DNA from: Listeria welshimeri serovar 6b str. SLCC5334
GTDB taxonomy: Bacteria > Bacillota > Bacilli > Lactobacillales > Listeriaceae
Reading direction: 5' to 3'
Length of the DNA stretch: 64,000 nucleotides
Assembly (NCBI RefSeq): GCF_000060285.1
Contig: NC_008555.1
Coordinates: forward strand, 2,108,001 to 2,172,000
How positions within the stretch are numbered: position 1 is the first letter of the stretch; each line of letters opens with the position of its first letter. A program made the translations under genes and the position numbers. The notes below the pieces were generated by a model that had not been told where the DNA came from, made no database searches, and worked only from the letters and a program-made list of their open reading frames with translations. Below, in pieces: positions 29,380 through 38,889 of the stretch.

Positions 29380-30660
29380 TTATGACAAAATAAGATAGGC
29401 CATTTTGTATTTAGTTTCTTTAGCAAAATGCGTACTTGCATGTTTTTTTACTCGATTGATTAAAATGGGATCATTAGATTCATCAATTCGTTTAAGAAAA
29501 TCCATCATATTTTTTTCATAGGATGCTTGTTGATTTTGATGATATAAAAGCAAGGTTTCCGTATATTCAATAAAATAATCTAGTTCGATTACTCGTTCCC
29601 TCACTTCAGACATAATCTCTTTTAAAGCTGTTGCTTGTTCTACAAAACCGTTTTCTGCAAAAATAACCATCAATTCTGTGATTACCAGATAAACATTATT
29701 ATCAAAAGTAGAATTAATTTTTTTGTAGCGAATTATTTCGTTGTAAAGTGTAGCGATATCCTCATTAAATGTCGCCTCATTACCTTCTGATTTTTCAATT
29801 TCTGCCAATCTAAAACGAATAAGGAAATAAAATCTGCTTTTGAATTTAGGATATACTGAAAAAAGTTCGATGGCCTGTTTAAAACGTTTTTTTGATTCTG
29901 TTAAAAAGCCAATTTGGTAATAAACATATCCAAAAAAATACAGTAACGTTCCTTTAAACTCATATTCTTCATTCGAGAAATTTTTCGCTAAAATCCAACT
30001 TTTTTTTATGTGTTTTAACGCTGACTCATATGCGCCTTGGCAAATGAAACAAATACACATATTAATATGAAAAACTGCCTGAAGAGTATTATCATTTGAA
30101 GTTTCAATACATTTTTCCCAATATGTCTCTGCAAGGTCATAATCACAAGTAACAGACAAATGTTTCACGGCTTGACTGTAATAATAATAATTTAATAAAT
30201 AAGATGGAAAATTTTCTTGGATTCGTTTTTCATTATTAGTTAAATATTTAATTTCTATTTCTTCTGCTTTAGAAAATTCCCAAATTTTATAATAATAACA
30301 CGCTTGTAAACTATAAAATCCTAACTCTGTAGCTGGAGATTGTTGAAGTAAATTTATATTATCAGCAAATGCGTTTAGCTTAGTTTCTACATTTTCCGTA
30401 TTGGAAAACACAATTAATTTAAAAATCGCTTGAAATTCTTCTAGTATTACCTGATTGGTTTCTTCTTCATTCACTAAAAGTGTTTCTTCAGGTACTTCTA
30501 ATCGGCGTGCTAAATGCATTAATGTTTCTATAGAAGCAGTTTTCACGCCATTTTCTATATTGGCTAAATAGGGGATAGAAACAATTCCATGAGATACATC
30601 TTTTAAAGTCATCCCTTTCTGTTTACGGAGATTTCTAATCCTTAATCCAATTAAATTCAT
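29380..30660 (-). CDS. Rgg/PlcR-type transcriptional regulator
   Basis: 426 residues: an XRE-type helix-turn-helix at about 5-60 (GLRIRNLRKQKGMTLKDVS, then IPYLANIENG) and a long C-terminal helical TPR-like region (about 70-420). This is the layout of RRNPP regulators (Rgg, PlcR, NprR), many of which bind secreted signal peptides. No peptide gene with a secretion signal is visible beside it, so its ligand, if any, is unknown. It may control the adjacent LPXTG gene (same strand, 93 bp downstream). A promoter lies at 30696-30723. Confidence 0.82.
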   Translation of the reverse strand: MNLIGLRIRNLRKQKGMTLKDVSHGIVSIPYLANIENGVKTASIETLMHLARRLEVPEETLLVNEEETNQVILEEFQAIFKLIVFSNTENVETKLNAFADNINLLQQSPATELGFYSLQACYYYKIWEFSKAEEIEIKYLTNNEKRIQENFPSYLLNYYYYSQAVKHLSVTCDYDLAETYWEKCIETSNDNTLQAVFHINMCICFICQGAYESALKHIKKSWILAKNFSNEEYEFKGTLLYFFGYVYYQIGFLTESKKRFKQAIELFSVYPKFKSRFYFLIRFRLAEIEKSEGNEATFNEDIATLYNEIIRYKKINSTFDNNVYLVITELMVIFAENGFVEQATALKEIMSEVRERVIELDYFIEYTETLLLYHQNQQASYEKNMMDFLKRIDESNDPILINRVKKHASTHFAKETKYKMAYLILS

Positions 30661-30695
30661 GATGTCACCGCCATACTATCCATAGTTTTCTTTTA

Positions 30696-30723
30696 ATTAT
30701 AAACATTTGATGGGTGAAAACAA
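30696..30723 (-). promoter_or_regulatory. Predicted sigma-A promoter of Rgg-type regulator
   Basis: Minus strand TTGTTT (30718-30723), 16-bp spacer, TATAAT (30696-30701), about 36 bp before the ATG. Confidence 0.5.
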
Positions 30724-31043
30724 CTGCTTTTTAAAGGGAATTTTAGCGTTAATAGTGCTTGCATTTTGAAATTCAGAAATATTTTTTTACTCATTGATCG
30801 GGTTAAATGATCAGCTTTTTTTAAATCTAATCGCTTTTTAGTCAAACATTCTTTAAGCACTTCTCTACTCTTTGAATGCTTTAAAGAAGTTTACTACGTA
30901 TTACTAATACACTTATCACATCTTGAAAATTTCAATTAATTCTTTTTTTGCTCATTAAAACCGTTTTTTCAAGGAGCTATTCCTCTTCACTAATTCGCCA
31001 TATTTGTCCTTATAGCGCTTATAAAAATATTCCAACTTACACC

Positions 31044-31144
31044 AAAAAAGGCAAGGTCTATTGAGACTTGCCTCACTCTTTCTATTCATAAAAACCATTC
31101 ATTCCCACTTGAAAGGTTTTTATCTACGTAAAATAAGAACGCAG
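31044..31144 (-). ncRNA. Candidate small RNA of about 100 nt
   Basis: Minus-strand signals in order: an extended -10 box TGTTAAAAT (31151-31159), a 14-bp hairpin with one mismatch (31110-31123 with 31088-31101) whose eight-base loop reads AGTGGGAA, a short linker, and a terminator hairpin GGCAAGTCT/AGACCTTGCC (31064-31072 with 31050-31059) followed by six T. No open reading frame longer than six codons fits inside. The structure suggests a regulatory RNA, but there is no direct evidence that it is transcribed, and the -35 box is poor. Confidence 0.45.
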
Positions 31145-31238
31145 AACTCTATTTTAACACTTAAATTCAATAAACTTAGAAAAAGGAAACAATAAACATT
31201 TTTCACACTTTTATATATAATTTCGGACTTAATTTACC

Positions 31239-31273
31239 AAAAAAAGCGAAGATAAAATATATCTCCGCTTTTT
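31239..31273 (-). terminator. Terminator after MATE gene
   Basis: AAAAAGCGGAGATAT / ATCTTCGCTTTTTTT stem with one mismatch on the minus strand, at the stop codon of the transporter gene. Confidence 0.82.
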
Positions 31274-31274
31274 A

Positions 31275-32606
31275 CTATTTAAATAATATGTGTTTTTTCT
31301 TCATATAGAAAATAATGGATCCCGCTACGATCATTTCTGAAATAGGAATAGCTAACCATACGCCTGGAATACCAATGATTGGAGGTAAAATTAACAAGAA
31401 AATCACCATAAAAATAATCTCTCGTGAAATAGTAATCCATGTAGCCATTTTCACCTTATCAGATGTTTGGAAATACGTCATCATAACAAAGTTAAAGCCC
31501 ATAAATAAGTATGCAGTATAGAATAATTTAATTCCATTGCTTGCTAAATCTCTAATTTCCGGACTAAAGTTTCCAAACATCGAAACAAGTAAATTAGATC
31601 CAAAGAAACCAACTAGTAAAAAGCCAACACCTGTACTAAAAGCAACTATGATCGCAATTTTCAACGTTTCAAGTTCTTTTTGTCTGGCTTTTGCACCTCG
31701 ATAATAACTAATAAGCGGCTGAATCGCAGAACCCATACCAAGGAATAGCATCAAAATAACACTATGCGTATAATTCAGAACTGAGAACGCCGCAACACCA
31801 GCCGTTCCAGCAATCGCAGCAATCGAGATATTATAACCAAGCGTAAATACCGATACCCCAACTTCTGCTAAAAAGCTAGGCAACCCAATCGCCAATGTCT
31901 TTTTGAAAAAGGCTTTATTCCAGTCCAATTTAACAAATTTCAAGCGACTCGTTTTTTTGAAGAAGTGCGTAATCAAGATGCATACACCAACAATAATAGC
32001 AATCATCGTTGCAAGCGCTGAACCTGTTACGCCCCATTCAAATACAAATAAGAATAAATAATTCAAAATAACATTACTGATTGCTGTTACAATAAGTGCA
32101 ATCATTGATAAATTAGGATCGCCATCATTACGGACAAAAATACTTAAAATATTTTCAAGTGTAAGCGCGAATCCGAAAACTAGTAGGATATTCATATATT
32201 CAAGTACATAACCAATCGTTTCATCATTGGCACCTAAAAAATAAGCTAACGGGACTTTAAAGATAAATGCAATAACACCAATAATAATCGTAATCGAAAT
32301 GACTGCAAGAATGGCATTTGTAAAAATCGTTTGTGCTTTTGCCACATTCTTTTCCCCAATTGCAAAAGAAAACTGAGTCGCAGCACCAATACCAATCCAA
32401 ATGGAAATCGCTGTAAAAATAGTAAATACTGGTACAGCTATATTTATCCCAGCAAGCGCTACTCCGCCAAGCTTATGACCAACAAAAATCCCATCAATCA
32501 CAATATTCAAAGACATTAATAACATTCCCACTAAAGAAGGAATTAAATATCTAAAATATATCTTTTTTACAGAATCTGTTTCTAAAATTTCTATATTTTT
32601 TGCCAT
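31275..32606 (-). CDS. MATE family multidrug/Na+ antiporter
   Basis: 443 residues with 12 predicted membrane helices in two homologous halves (about 12-210 and 235-440), including the family features YLIPSLVGMLLMSL at TM1 and GMGSAIQPLISYYRGAK around TM7-8. MATE proteins export cationic drugs using Na+ or H+ gradients. AGAGGTG precedes the ATG. It lies 15 bp after a TetR-type gene, so the regulator and transporter form one unit, presumably autorepressed and induced by a transported compound. Confidence 0.88.
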   Translation of the reverse strand: MAKNIEILETDSVKKIYFRYLIPSLVGMLLMSLNIVIDGIFVGHKLGGVALAGINIAVPVFTIFTAISIWIGIGAATQFSFAIGEKNVAKAQTIFTNAILAVISITIIIGVIAFIFKVPLAYFLGANDETIGYVLEYMNILLVFGFALTLENILSIFVRNDGDPNLSMIALIVTAISNVILNYLFLFVFEWGVTGSALATMIAIIVGVCILITHFFKKTSRLKFVKLDWNKAFFKKTLAIGLPSFLAEVGVSVFTLGYNISIAAIAGTAGVAAFSVLNYTHSVILMLFLGMGSAIQPLISYYRGAKARQKELETLKIAIIVAFSTGVGFLLVGFFGSNLLVSMFGNFSPEIRDLASNGIKLFYTAYLFMGFNFVMMTYFQTSDKVKMATWITISREIIFMVIFLLILPPIIGIPGVWLAIPISEMIVAGSIIFYMKKKHILFK

Positions 32607-32621
32607 GCTACACCTCTAAAT

Positions 32622-33206
32622 TTAAGCTTTTAGCGTAATTCCTCTCCAGAAAACTTGCCATAAAGCTGTGATTTTTTTGTCTGTTCTAGCTGGGTCGTTT
32701 ACATAAACAATATCCACAATGACAGCATCAAGAATTCCCATGTAAGCTTCTTTCATCGTTTCCACGTCTTGATTTGGAATAAGTTTTTGTTCTATCCAAT
32801 CTGCAAATAAAGCCGTAAAATCTTGTTCCATTTGTTGTACATTTTCGGTAATATAAGCTTGAACAATATCATATAAATGTTTCGGCGGGTAAAAACCATA
32901 GCGTAACCAGAATTGATACGCCTCATCTGTATCATATAATTCTTTAACACCAAAAAGTAAACTAGATAAAACAAGATCTGGTCTAGATAAGTCACTATCA
33001 CGAAGTTTTGCTCTATAGTAATCTATTTCAGTCGATTTCGCATCTTTCATAATTGATAAAAACAAGTCATCTTTATCCTTAAAATGGGAATAGAGTGATT
33101 GTTTCTTTAGCCCAACCATCCCTGCAATATCAGCAAGTGAGGTTCCTTCAAATCCATTATTTGCAAAAAGTGTTAATGCAGCTTGTTTGATTTCTTCTTT
33201 TCTCAT
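32622..33206 (-). CDS. TetR family transcriptional regulator
   Basis: 194 residues. The N-terminal HTH (about 1-50) is typical: IKQAALTLFANNGFEGTSLADIAGMVGLKKQSLYSHFKDK in two blocks. The C-terminal part is a helical ligand domain. AAAGGAG precedes the ATG. First gene before the MATE transporter. A near-perfect 20-bp inverted repeat lies just upstream, over the start of the transcript (33228-33247), and is a likely operator. Confidence 0.88.
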   Translation of the reverse strand: MRKEEIKQAALTLFANNGFEGTSLADIAGMVGLKKQSLYSHFKDKDDLFLSIMKDAKSTEIDYYRAKLRDSDLSRPDLVLSSLLFGVKELYDTDEAYQFWLRYGFYPPKHLYDIVQAYITENVQQMEQDFTALFADWIEQKLIPNQDVETMKEAYMGILDAVIVDIVYVNDPARTDKKITALWQVFWRGITLKA

Positions 33207-33227
33207 CTCTTCACTCCTTTTACAAAA

Positions 33228-33247
33228 ACTGACGACCGTTCGTAAGT
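33228..33247. promoter_or_regulatory. Candidate TetR operator
   Basis: Inverted repeat ACTTACGA-ACGG-TCGTCAGT (read on the minus strand), seven of eight positions paired, four-base spacer. It lies directly downstream of the -10 box of the tetR-MATE promoter. Confidence 0.55.
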
Positions 33248-33248
33248 G

Positions 33249-33277
33249 ATTTTCTCATAAATAATATTCTTTGTCAA
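33249..33277 (-). promoter_or_regulatory. Predicted promoter of tetR-MATE operon
   Basis: Minus strand TTGACA (33272-33277), 17-bp spacer, GAAAAT (33249-33254). Confidence 0.55.
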
Positions 33278-33278
33278 T

Positions 33279-33307
33279 AAAAAAATCCACTCTAATGAAA
33301 GAGTGGA
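33279..33307 (-). terminator. Terminator after esterase gene
   Basis: Perfect TCCACTCT/AGAGTGGA stem (33300-33307 with 33286-33293), six-base loop, then seven T on the minus strand. Confidence 0.85.
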
Positions 33308-33316
33308 CGCTATATT

Positions 33317-34360
33317 TTACTTTTCTTCTAAGAACTCGCTAATCAGTTCATACATTTCATCTGTAGCTTCTGAATTTGTAGTCATAAAGCCATGAGGAAC
33401 TTTTTCAAAACGTTTGGCAAATACTTCTACTCCGGCATCTTTTAATTTCTTCGCATAGGCTTCCCCTTGATCTCTAATTGGATCAAATTCAGCTGTTGCA
33501 ATAAATGTTTTTGGTAATCCAACTAAATCTTTGCTCCGAATTGGGGCTATTAATGGATCATATTTACGATCATTTGCATTCGCGATATATAGTTTAAAGA
33601 ATTTATCTAAGGATTCTTTCGTTAGTACATATCCTTCTGCAAATTCATCCATAGACGGATATAAAACCGATGCATCACGGCTGAAAATATCTGTAACTGG
33701 ATAAAGTAGGATTTGAGCTGTGATATTTGGTTTTCCTTTTGCTTTAGCGATTTGTGTAACAACAGTCGCTAAATTACCACCTACGCTATCTCCTGCCACA
33801 ATAATATCAGCGGATTTAGCTCGTAAGCTCGTCCGATGATTTTGTACCCATAATAACGCCGCATAAGCATCTTCCACAGCAGCTGGGAAAGGATTCTCTG
33901 GAGCAAGTCGGTAGTCCACTGTAACTACACGTGCACCTGTTGTTTGAACAAGTTTTCTTGCAATTGCATCATGTGTTTGCAAGCCCCCTAAAACAAAGCC
34001 GCCACCATGATAGTAAACGATAATTTCAAAAGGTCCATCTTCTTTTGGTGTATAAATTCGAATTGGAATTTTACCAGCTGGACCATCAATTTTTTTGTTT
34101 TCAACATCGCCAATTTCGATATCTTTTGCAGATGGCAAGGCTTTTGTTGCAAGTCTCATATATTTATATCGCGAATCTACATCGGATAATGGAGAAGTGT
34201 TTTTCACAAATTCTTGTGAGGCTTCATCCAAATTTTCTAGTACCTCAGGATTATATTCTTTTTTTCCTACCGCTTTTTTGTAAATAAAGAAAACGATTAA
34301 TAATGGAAGTAGAATAATCCCAGCAAAACCAATGCCAATCCATTTTATTGTATTTTTCAT
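33317..34360 (-). CDS. Alpha/beta hydrolase-3 family esterase/lipase, membrane-anchored
   Basis: 347 residues: an N-terminal membrane anchor (about 7-27) and an HSL-type esterase domain. The oxyanion motif HGGGFVLGG (about 119-127), nucleophile GDSVGGN (Ser in the pentapeptide), acid in the EFDPIRDQ block and base in VPHGFMTT are all present. It should hydrolyse short-chain esters outside the membrane. GAAGGAG precedes the ATG. Its own terminator separates it from the tetR gene. Confidence 0.85.
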   Translation of the reverse strand: MKNTIKWIGIGFAGIILLPLLIVFFIYKKAVGKKEYNPEVLENLDEASQEFVKNTSPLSDVDSRYKYMRLATKALPSAKDIEIGDVENKKIDGPAGKIPIRIYTPKEDGPFEIIVYYHGGGFVLGGLQTHDAIARKLVQTTGARVVTVDYRLAPENPFPAAVEDAYAALLWVQNHRTSLRAKSADIIVAGDSVGGNLATVVTQIAKAKGKPNITAQILLYPVTDIFSRDASVLYPSMDEFAEGYVLTKESLDKFFKLYIANANDRKYDPLIAPIRSKDLVGLPKTFIATAEFDPIRDQGEAYAKKLKDAGVEVFAKRFEKVPHGFMTTNSEATDEMYELISEFLEEK

Positions 34361-34535
34361 GTTCGCTCAACTCCTTCAATATAACTTCAATATTAAGTAT
34401 AGCAGTTTTAGGAACAGGAACCAATTTATTACTATTTGGAATAGATATTTTTTATATAAAAATGTATTTTTAAACATAATACTGAATAATTTAAAATAAA
34501 AAGGTTGATATATAATATGTTAGATGTTAATATAA

Positions 34536-34551
34536 ATACAATTAATTGTAT
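34536..34551. promoter_or_regulatory. Perfect 16-bp palindrome in argG leader
   Basis: ATACAATTAATTGTAT, about 20 bp downstream of a TATAAT (34511-34516) and 24 bp before the argG start. The place fits an operator such as an ArgR box, but the sequence matches the known ARG-box consensus only partly (a TGAATA half-site follows at 34557). Confidence 0.4.
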
Positions 34552-34575
34552 ATTTATGAATAGGGGATGTTTTCA

Positions 34576-35790
34576 ATGACAAAAGAAAAAATCGTATTAG
34601 CATACTCTGGTGGGTTAGATACTTCTGTTGCAATCCAGTGGTTAGTAGAATCAGGATATGAAGTTATCGCTTGTTGTTTAGATGTTGGAGAAGGAAAAAA
34701 TTTGGATTTTATTAAAGAAAAAGCCATCACGGTTGGGGCAAGTGAATCCTATACAATCGATGCCAAAGAAGAATTTGCCGAAGACTTTGCTTTAATCGCT
34801 TTGCAAGCTCATGCTTATTATGAAGGAAAATATCCACTTATTTCTGCTTTAAGTCGTCCTTTAATCGCCAAAAAATTAGTGGAAGTTGCTCGTCAAGAAG
34901 GCGCTTCTGCCATTGCTCATGGTTGTACTGGTAAAGGCAATGACCAGGTTCGTTTTGAAGTAGCGATTCATGCGCTTGCACCTGATTTAAAAGTCATCTC
35001 TCCTGTTCGTGATTGGAAATGGTCCAGAGAAGAAGAAATCAATTACGCCAAAGAACATAACATCCCTGTTCCAATTGATTTAGATAATCCATTCTCGATT
35101 GACCAAAATCTTTGGGGCAGAAGTAATGAATGTGGTGTTCTTGAAAACCCATGGACAACACCGCCAGAAGCTGCTTATGATTTAACAGTTAGCTTAGAAG
35201 ATGCACCAGATACTGCAGATATTGTTGAAATTACTTTTGATGCTGGTATTCCTATTTCTCTTAATGGAGAAAATATGAGTCTAGCTAATTTAATTCTTAC
35301 ATTAAATGAAATTGCTGGAAAACATGGCGTTGGTAGAATCGACCATATCGAAAATCGTTTAGTTGGTATTAAATCACGTGAAGTATATGAATGTCCGGCT
35401 GCAGTCACCTTAATCAAGGCTCATAAAGAACTAGAAGATTTAACTTTCGTTCGCGAAGTCGCTCATTTCAAACCAATCATCGAACAAAAAATCAGTGAAA
35501 CAATTTATAATGGCTTATGGTTCTCACCTTTAACGGAAGCTTTGGTTGCTTTCTTGAAATCTACACAAAAATTTGTTAATGGAACGATTCGGGTCAAACT
35601 ATTTAAAGGCCATGCCATTGTTGAAGGAAGAAAATCGCCTAATTCGCTTTATGATGAAAACTTAGCGACTTATACATCCTCGGATACATTCGATCAAGAT
35701 GCAGCAGTTGGTTTCATCAAGCTTTGGGGTTTACCAACTAAAGTAAGCGCAGAAGTCAATTCAAAAGTTACAATAACAACCGAGGTGTAA
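34576..35790 (+). CDS. argG: Argininosuccinate synthase
   Basis: Joins citrulline and aspartate with ATP to form argininosuccinate, the penultimate step of arginine synthesis. The 404-residue protein has the ATP-pyrophosphatase P-loop [10 protein letters not shown] near the N-terminus and the family blocks [14 protein letters not shown] and [15 protein letters not shown] choose the ATG at 34576, six bases after AGGGGATG; the earlier ATG lies on that site. It heads argGH. Confidence 0.97.
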   Translation: MTKEKIVLAYSGGLDTSVAIQWLVESGYEVIACCLDVGEGKNLDFIKEKAITVGASESYTIDAKEEFAEDFALIALQAHAYYEGKYPLISALSRPLIAKKLVEVARQEGASAIAHGCTGKGNDQVRFEVAIHALAPDLKVISPVRDWKWSREEEINYAKEHNIPVPIDLDNPFSIDQNLWGRSNECGVLENPWTTPPEAAYDLTVSLEDAPDTADIVEITFDAGIPISLNGENMSLANLILTLNEIAGKHGVGRIDHIENRLVGIKSREVYECPAAVTLIKAHKELEDLTFVREVAHFKPIIEQKISETIYNGLWFSPLTEALVAFLKSTQKFVNGTIRVKLFKGHAIVEGRKSPNSLYDENLATYTSSDTFDQDAAVGFIKLWGLPTKVSAEVNSKVTITTEV

Positions 35791-35793
35791 AAA

Positions 35794-37164
35794 ATGGAAA
35801 AATTATGGGGTGGCCGTTTTCAAGGAAAAAGTGAAGCGTGGATTGATGACTTTGGCGCTTCAATTTCTTTCGATCAAAAAATGGCAAAAGAAGATTTGAC
35901 GGGAAGTTTGGCGCATGTCGCAATGCTTGGCAAATGTGGTATTATTTCTGATGCTGAGGCAGCTGAAATTACGGCTGGTTTAAAAATTATGCAAGAAAAA
36001 TTAGCGCTTGGTGAACTTGAATTCAGTACCGCAAACGAAGATATTCATTTAAATATTGAAACATTGTTATACACGGAAATTGGTCCTATCGCTGGGAAAC
36101 TTCATACAGCACGTAGTCGAAATGACCAAGTTGCGACAGATATGCATTTATATTTAAAACAAGCCGTTGCAGATATTATCCACTCGTTAAAACATTTACG
36201 GGAGGTACTTGTGCAAAAAGCCGGATTCCATGTTGAAACAATTATGCCAGGCTATACACACTTACAACACGCCCAACCTATATCTTTTGCTCATCATTTG
36301 CTTGCTTATTTTGGGATGTTTACAAGAGATTTAGAGCGTTTAGAAGAGAGTGTCAAGCGGATTGATATTTCCCCTCTCGGTTCTGCCGCGCTAGCTGGGA
36401 CGACTTTTCCAATTGACCGGGCTTATAGTGCAGAACTACTTGGCTTTTCTGCTATTTATGAAAATAGTTTGGATGGCGTGAGTGATCGTGATTTTATTAT
36501 TGAATTTCTTAGTAATAGTTCAATTTTAATGATGCATTTATCGCGTTTTTGTGAAGAACTGATACTTTGGACAAGTCATGAATTTCAATTTGTTGAGTTA
36601 ACGGATGCTTTTTCAACGGGTAGTTCGATTATGCCGCAAAAGAAAAATCCAGATATGGCTGAATTAATCCGCGGGAAAACAGGCCGAGTGTATGGAAATC
36701 TTTTCGGTATGTTAACGGTTTTGAAAGGGTTACCGCTAGCTTATAATAAAGACTTGCAAGAAGATAAAGAAGGTATGTTTGATACGGTTGAGACGGTTCA
36801 AACAAGCTTAGATATATTTGCGGGAATGATTGAAACGATGAAGGTCAATGAGGAAATTATGGAAGAATCTACTCAAAAAGATTTTTCGAATGCTACAGAA
36901 TTAGCGGATTATTTAGCGAAAAAAGGGGTTCCTTTTAGAGAAGCGCATGAAATTGTTGGTAAATTAGTACTTGAATGTACGCAAAATGGAATTTATTTGC
37001 AAGATGTTCCTTTTAGTCGTTATCAAGAAATAAATCCGCTTATTGAAAAGGATATTTACGATGTTCTTTCTTCTAAAACAGCTGTTCAGAAGAGAAATTC
37101 ATATGGTGGAACAGGTTTTGACCAAATTAAAGTGGCACTCGCTAATGCGAAAAAATCATTATAA
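35794..37164 (+). CDS. argH: Argininosuccinate lyase
   Basis: Splits argininosuccinate into arginine and fumarate. The 456-residue member of the fumarase/aspartase superfamily has the signature [15 protein letters not shown] (about 276-290) with the catalytic serine loop, and the start [10 protein letters not shown] typical of ArgH. GAGGTG precedes the ATG, only three bases after argG, so both are made from one message. Confidence 0.97.
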
Positions 37165-37170
37165 TACGAG

Positions 37171-37201
37171 CTGGAGCGCTTATGAGTGTTCCAGTTTTTA
37201 T
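37171..37201 (+). terminator. Terminator after argGH
   Basis: Ten-bp stem CTGGAGCGCT/AGTGTTCCAG with two wobble pairs and a TATG loop, followed by T-rich sequence. Confidence 0.78.
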
Positions 37202-37224
37202 TTTTTCCGAGGGATCAACACGGA

Positions 37225-37254
37225 TTGTCAAACCACTGTTTTTTTTGTTAATAT
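37225..37254 (+). promoter_or_regulatory. Predicted sigma-A promoter of betL
   Basis: TTGTCA (37225-37230), 18-bp spacer, TAATAT (37249-37254). Confidence 0.45.
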
Positions 37255-37263
37255 AAAAAAGAT

Positions 37264-37288
37264 GTTACCTTTTTGCTAGATAGGGGAA
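37264..37288 (+). promoter_or_regulatory. Predicted sigma-B promoter of betL
   Basis: GTTACC (37264-37269), 13-bp spacer, GGGGAA (37283-37288), close to the sigma-B consensus. As I recall, a sigma-B site has been described before betL in L. monocytogenes. Confidence 0.55.
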
Positions 37289-37321
37289 ATACATACAGAG
37301 AAAATAAAGGGAAGTGATGTA

Positions 37322-38845
37322 TTGAAAAAATTAACAACTGTTTTTTGGGGTTCGGGACTATTAGTTCTGCTAGCTGTTTTATTTGGTGCTTTTTTACCAA
37401 AACAATTTGAGAATTTCACAACAAACATTCAACAATTTCTAACAAGTAATTTTGGTTGGTACTATTTATTTGTGGTTGCGATTATTATTATCTTTTGTTT
37501 ATTCTTAGTTTTAAGCCCAATTGGTTCGATTCGTCTTGGAAAGCCCGGGGAAAAACCAGGTTATAGTAATAAATCATGGTTCGCGATGTTATTCAGCGCA
37601 GGAATGGGAATCGGACTTGTTTTCTGGGGTGCTGCCGAGCCATTATCTCACTATGCTGTTCAAGCGCCTGGTGGTGAAGTTGGTACGCAAGCTGCTATGA
37701 AAGATGCGCTTCGTTATTCATTCTTCCATTGGGGGATATCTGCTTGGTCCATTTATGCGATTGTGGCTTTAGCCTTAGCTTACTTTAAATTCAGGAAAAA
37801 TGCGCCTGGTTTAATAAGCGCTACGCTATATCCAATTTTAGGAAAATATTCAAAGGGTCCTCTTGGTCAGTTGATTGATATTATTGCTGTTTTTGCAACG
37901 GTTATTGGAGTTGCTACAACTCTTGGCCTTGGTGCTCAACAGATTAATGGTGGGCTAACTTACTTATTCGGCGTTCCAAATAACTTTGGGATTCAATTTA
38001 CTATAATTGTTATTGTTACTATTTTATTCATGCTATCCGCAATGTCAGGACTTGATAAAGGGATTCAGCTTTTAAGTAATGTAAATATATATGTTGCTGG
38101 TGTTTTACTGGTTCTTACACTTATTCTTGGACCGACTCTCTTCATTATGAATAATTTTACGAATTCCTTTGGGGATTACTTGCAAAATATTATACAGATG
38201 AGTTTCCAAACAGCACCTGATGCTCCTGATGCTAGAAAATGGATTGATTCCTGGACTATTTTTTACTGGGCTTGGTGGCTTTCTTGGTCGCCATTTGTTG
38301 GGATATTTATTGCACGTATTTCCCGCGGCAGAACAATCCGGCAGTTTTTACTAGGAGTTATCGTTTTACCTGCTCTAGTAAGTGTGTTTTGGTTTGCGGT
38401 ATTTGGCGGCTCTGCAATTTTTGTGGAACAACATGGGAATTCAGGACTTTCAAAACTAGCAACTGAACAAGTATTATTTGGGGTCTTTAATGAATTTCCG
38501 GCTGGAATGGTTTTATCGATTGTTGCAATGATTTTAATTGCCGTATTCTTTATCACTTCTGCGGATTCTGCGACATTTGTGCTTGGTATGCAAACGACAG
38601 GCGGTTCTTTAAACCCACCAAATTCGGTCAAAGTCACTTGGGGACTTTTGCAAGCTGGAATTGCGAGTGTTTTACTTTATGCTGGTGGACTTACAGCTCT
38701 ACAAAACGCTTCGATTATTGCGGCTTTCCCATTTTCAATTGTTATTATTTTAATGATTGTTTCCTTATTTATTTCACTGACGAGAGAACGAGAAAAATTA
38801 GGATTATTTGTACGACCGAAAAAATCACAACGTTCACAACTATAA
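37322..38845 (+). CDS. betL: Glycine betaine transporter BetL (BCCT family)
   Basis: Na+-coupled importer of glycine betaine, giving salt tolerance. The 507-residue, 12-helix protein matches the reported BetL length and shows the BCCT signatures [19 protein letters not shown] (about 93-111) and the aromatic-box helix [21 protein letters not shown]. The start is TTG (37322) with GGGAAGTG upstream. It is a single-gene unit with candidate sigma-A and sigma-B promoters and a strong terminator. Confidence 0.95.
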   Translation: MKKLTTVFWGSGLLVLLAVLFGAFLPKQFENFTTNIQQFLTSNFGWYYLFVVAIIIIFCLFLVLSPIGSIRLGKPGEKPGYSNKSWFAMLFSAGMGIGLVFWGAAEPLSHYAVQAPGGEVGTQAAMKDALRYSFFHWGISAWSIYAIVALALAYFKFRKNAPGLISATLYPILGKYSKGPLGQLIDIIAVFATVIGVATTLGLGAQQINGGLTYLFGVPNNFGIQFTIIVIVTILFMLSAMSGLDKGIQLLSNVNIYVAGVLLVLTLILGPTLFIMNNFTNSFGDYLQNIIQMSFQTAPDAPDARKWIDSWTIFYWAWWLSWSPFVGIFIARISRGRTIRQFLLGVIVLPALVSVFWFAVFGGSAIFVEQHGNSGLSKLATEQVLFGVFNEFPAGMVLSIVAMILIAVFFITSADSATFVLGMQTTGGSLNPPNSVKVTWGLLQAGIASVLLYAGGLTALQNASIIAAFPFSIVIILMIVSLFISLTREREKLGLFVRPKKSQRSQL

Positions 38846-38846
38846 T

Positions 38847-38889
38847 AAAAAGGGATGGAAATCTAAAATTAGATTTCCATCCCTTTTTT
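38847..38889. terminator. Terminator after betL
   Basis: Near-perfect long palindrome AAAAAGGGATGGAAATCT / AGATTTCCATCCCTTTTTT, usable in both directions; it also ends the PTS operon coming from the other side. Confidence 0.92.

Larger units (their letters stand above)
30661..31274. other. 614-bp noncoding region with several hairpins
   Basis: AT-rich stretch between the Rgg-type regulator and the MATE transporter. It holds the regulator promoter, an imperfect inverted repeat (30851-30859 with 30877-30886), a candidate small RNA (31044-31144) and the MATE terminator. I found no reading frame with a ribosome site. Confidence 0.55.

Noticed and set aside
31080-31106. Six-codon peptide (MNGFYE) in the small-RNA candidate
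   Set aside because: The GTGGG before it is too close to the ATG and sits in the hairpin loop; too short for a signal peptide.
34440-34575. T-box or other riboswitch before argG
   Set aside because: The leader is only about 50 nt from the predicted transcript start and has no T-box sequence or terminator.
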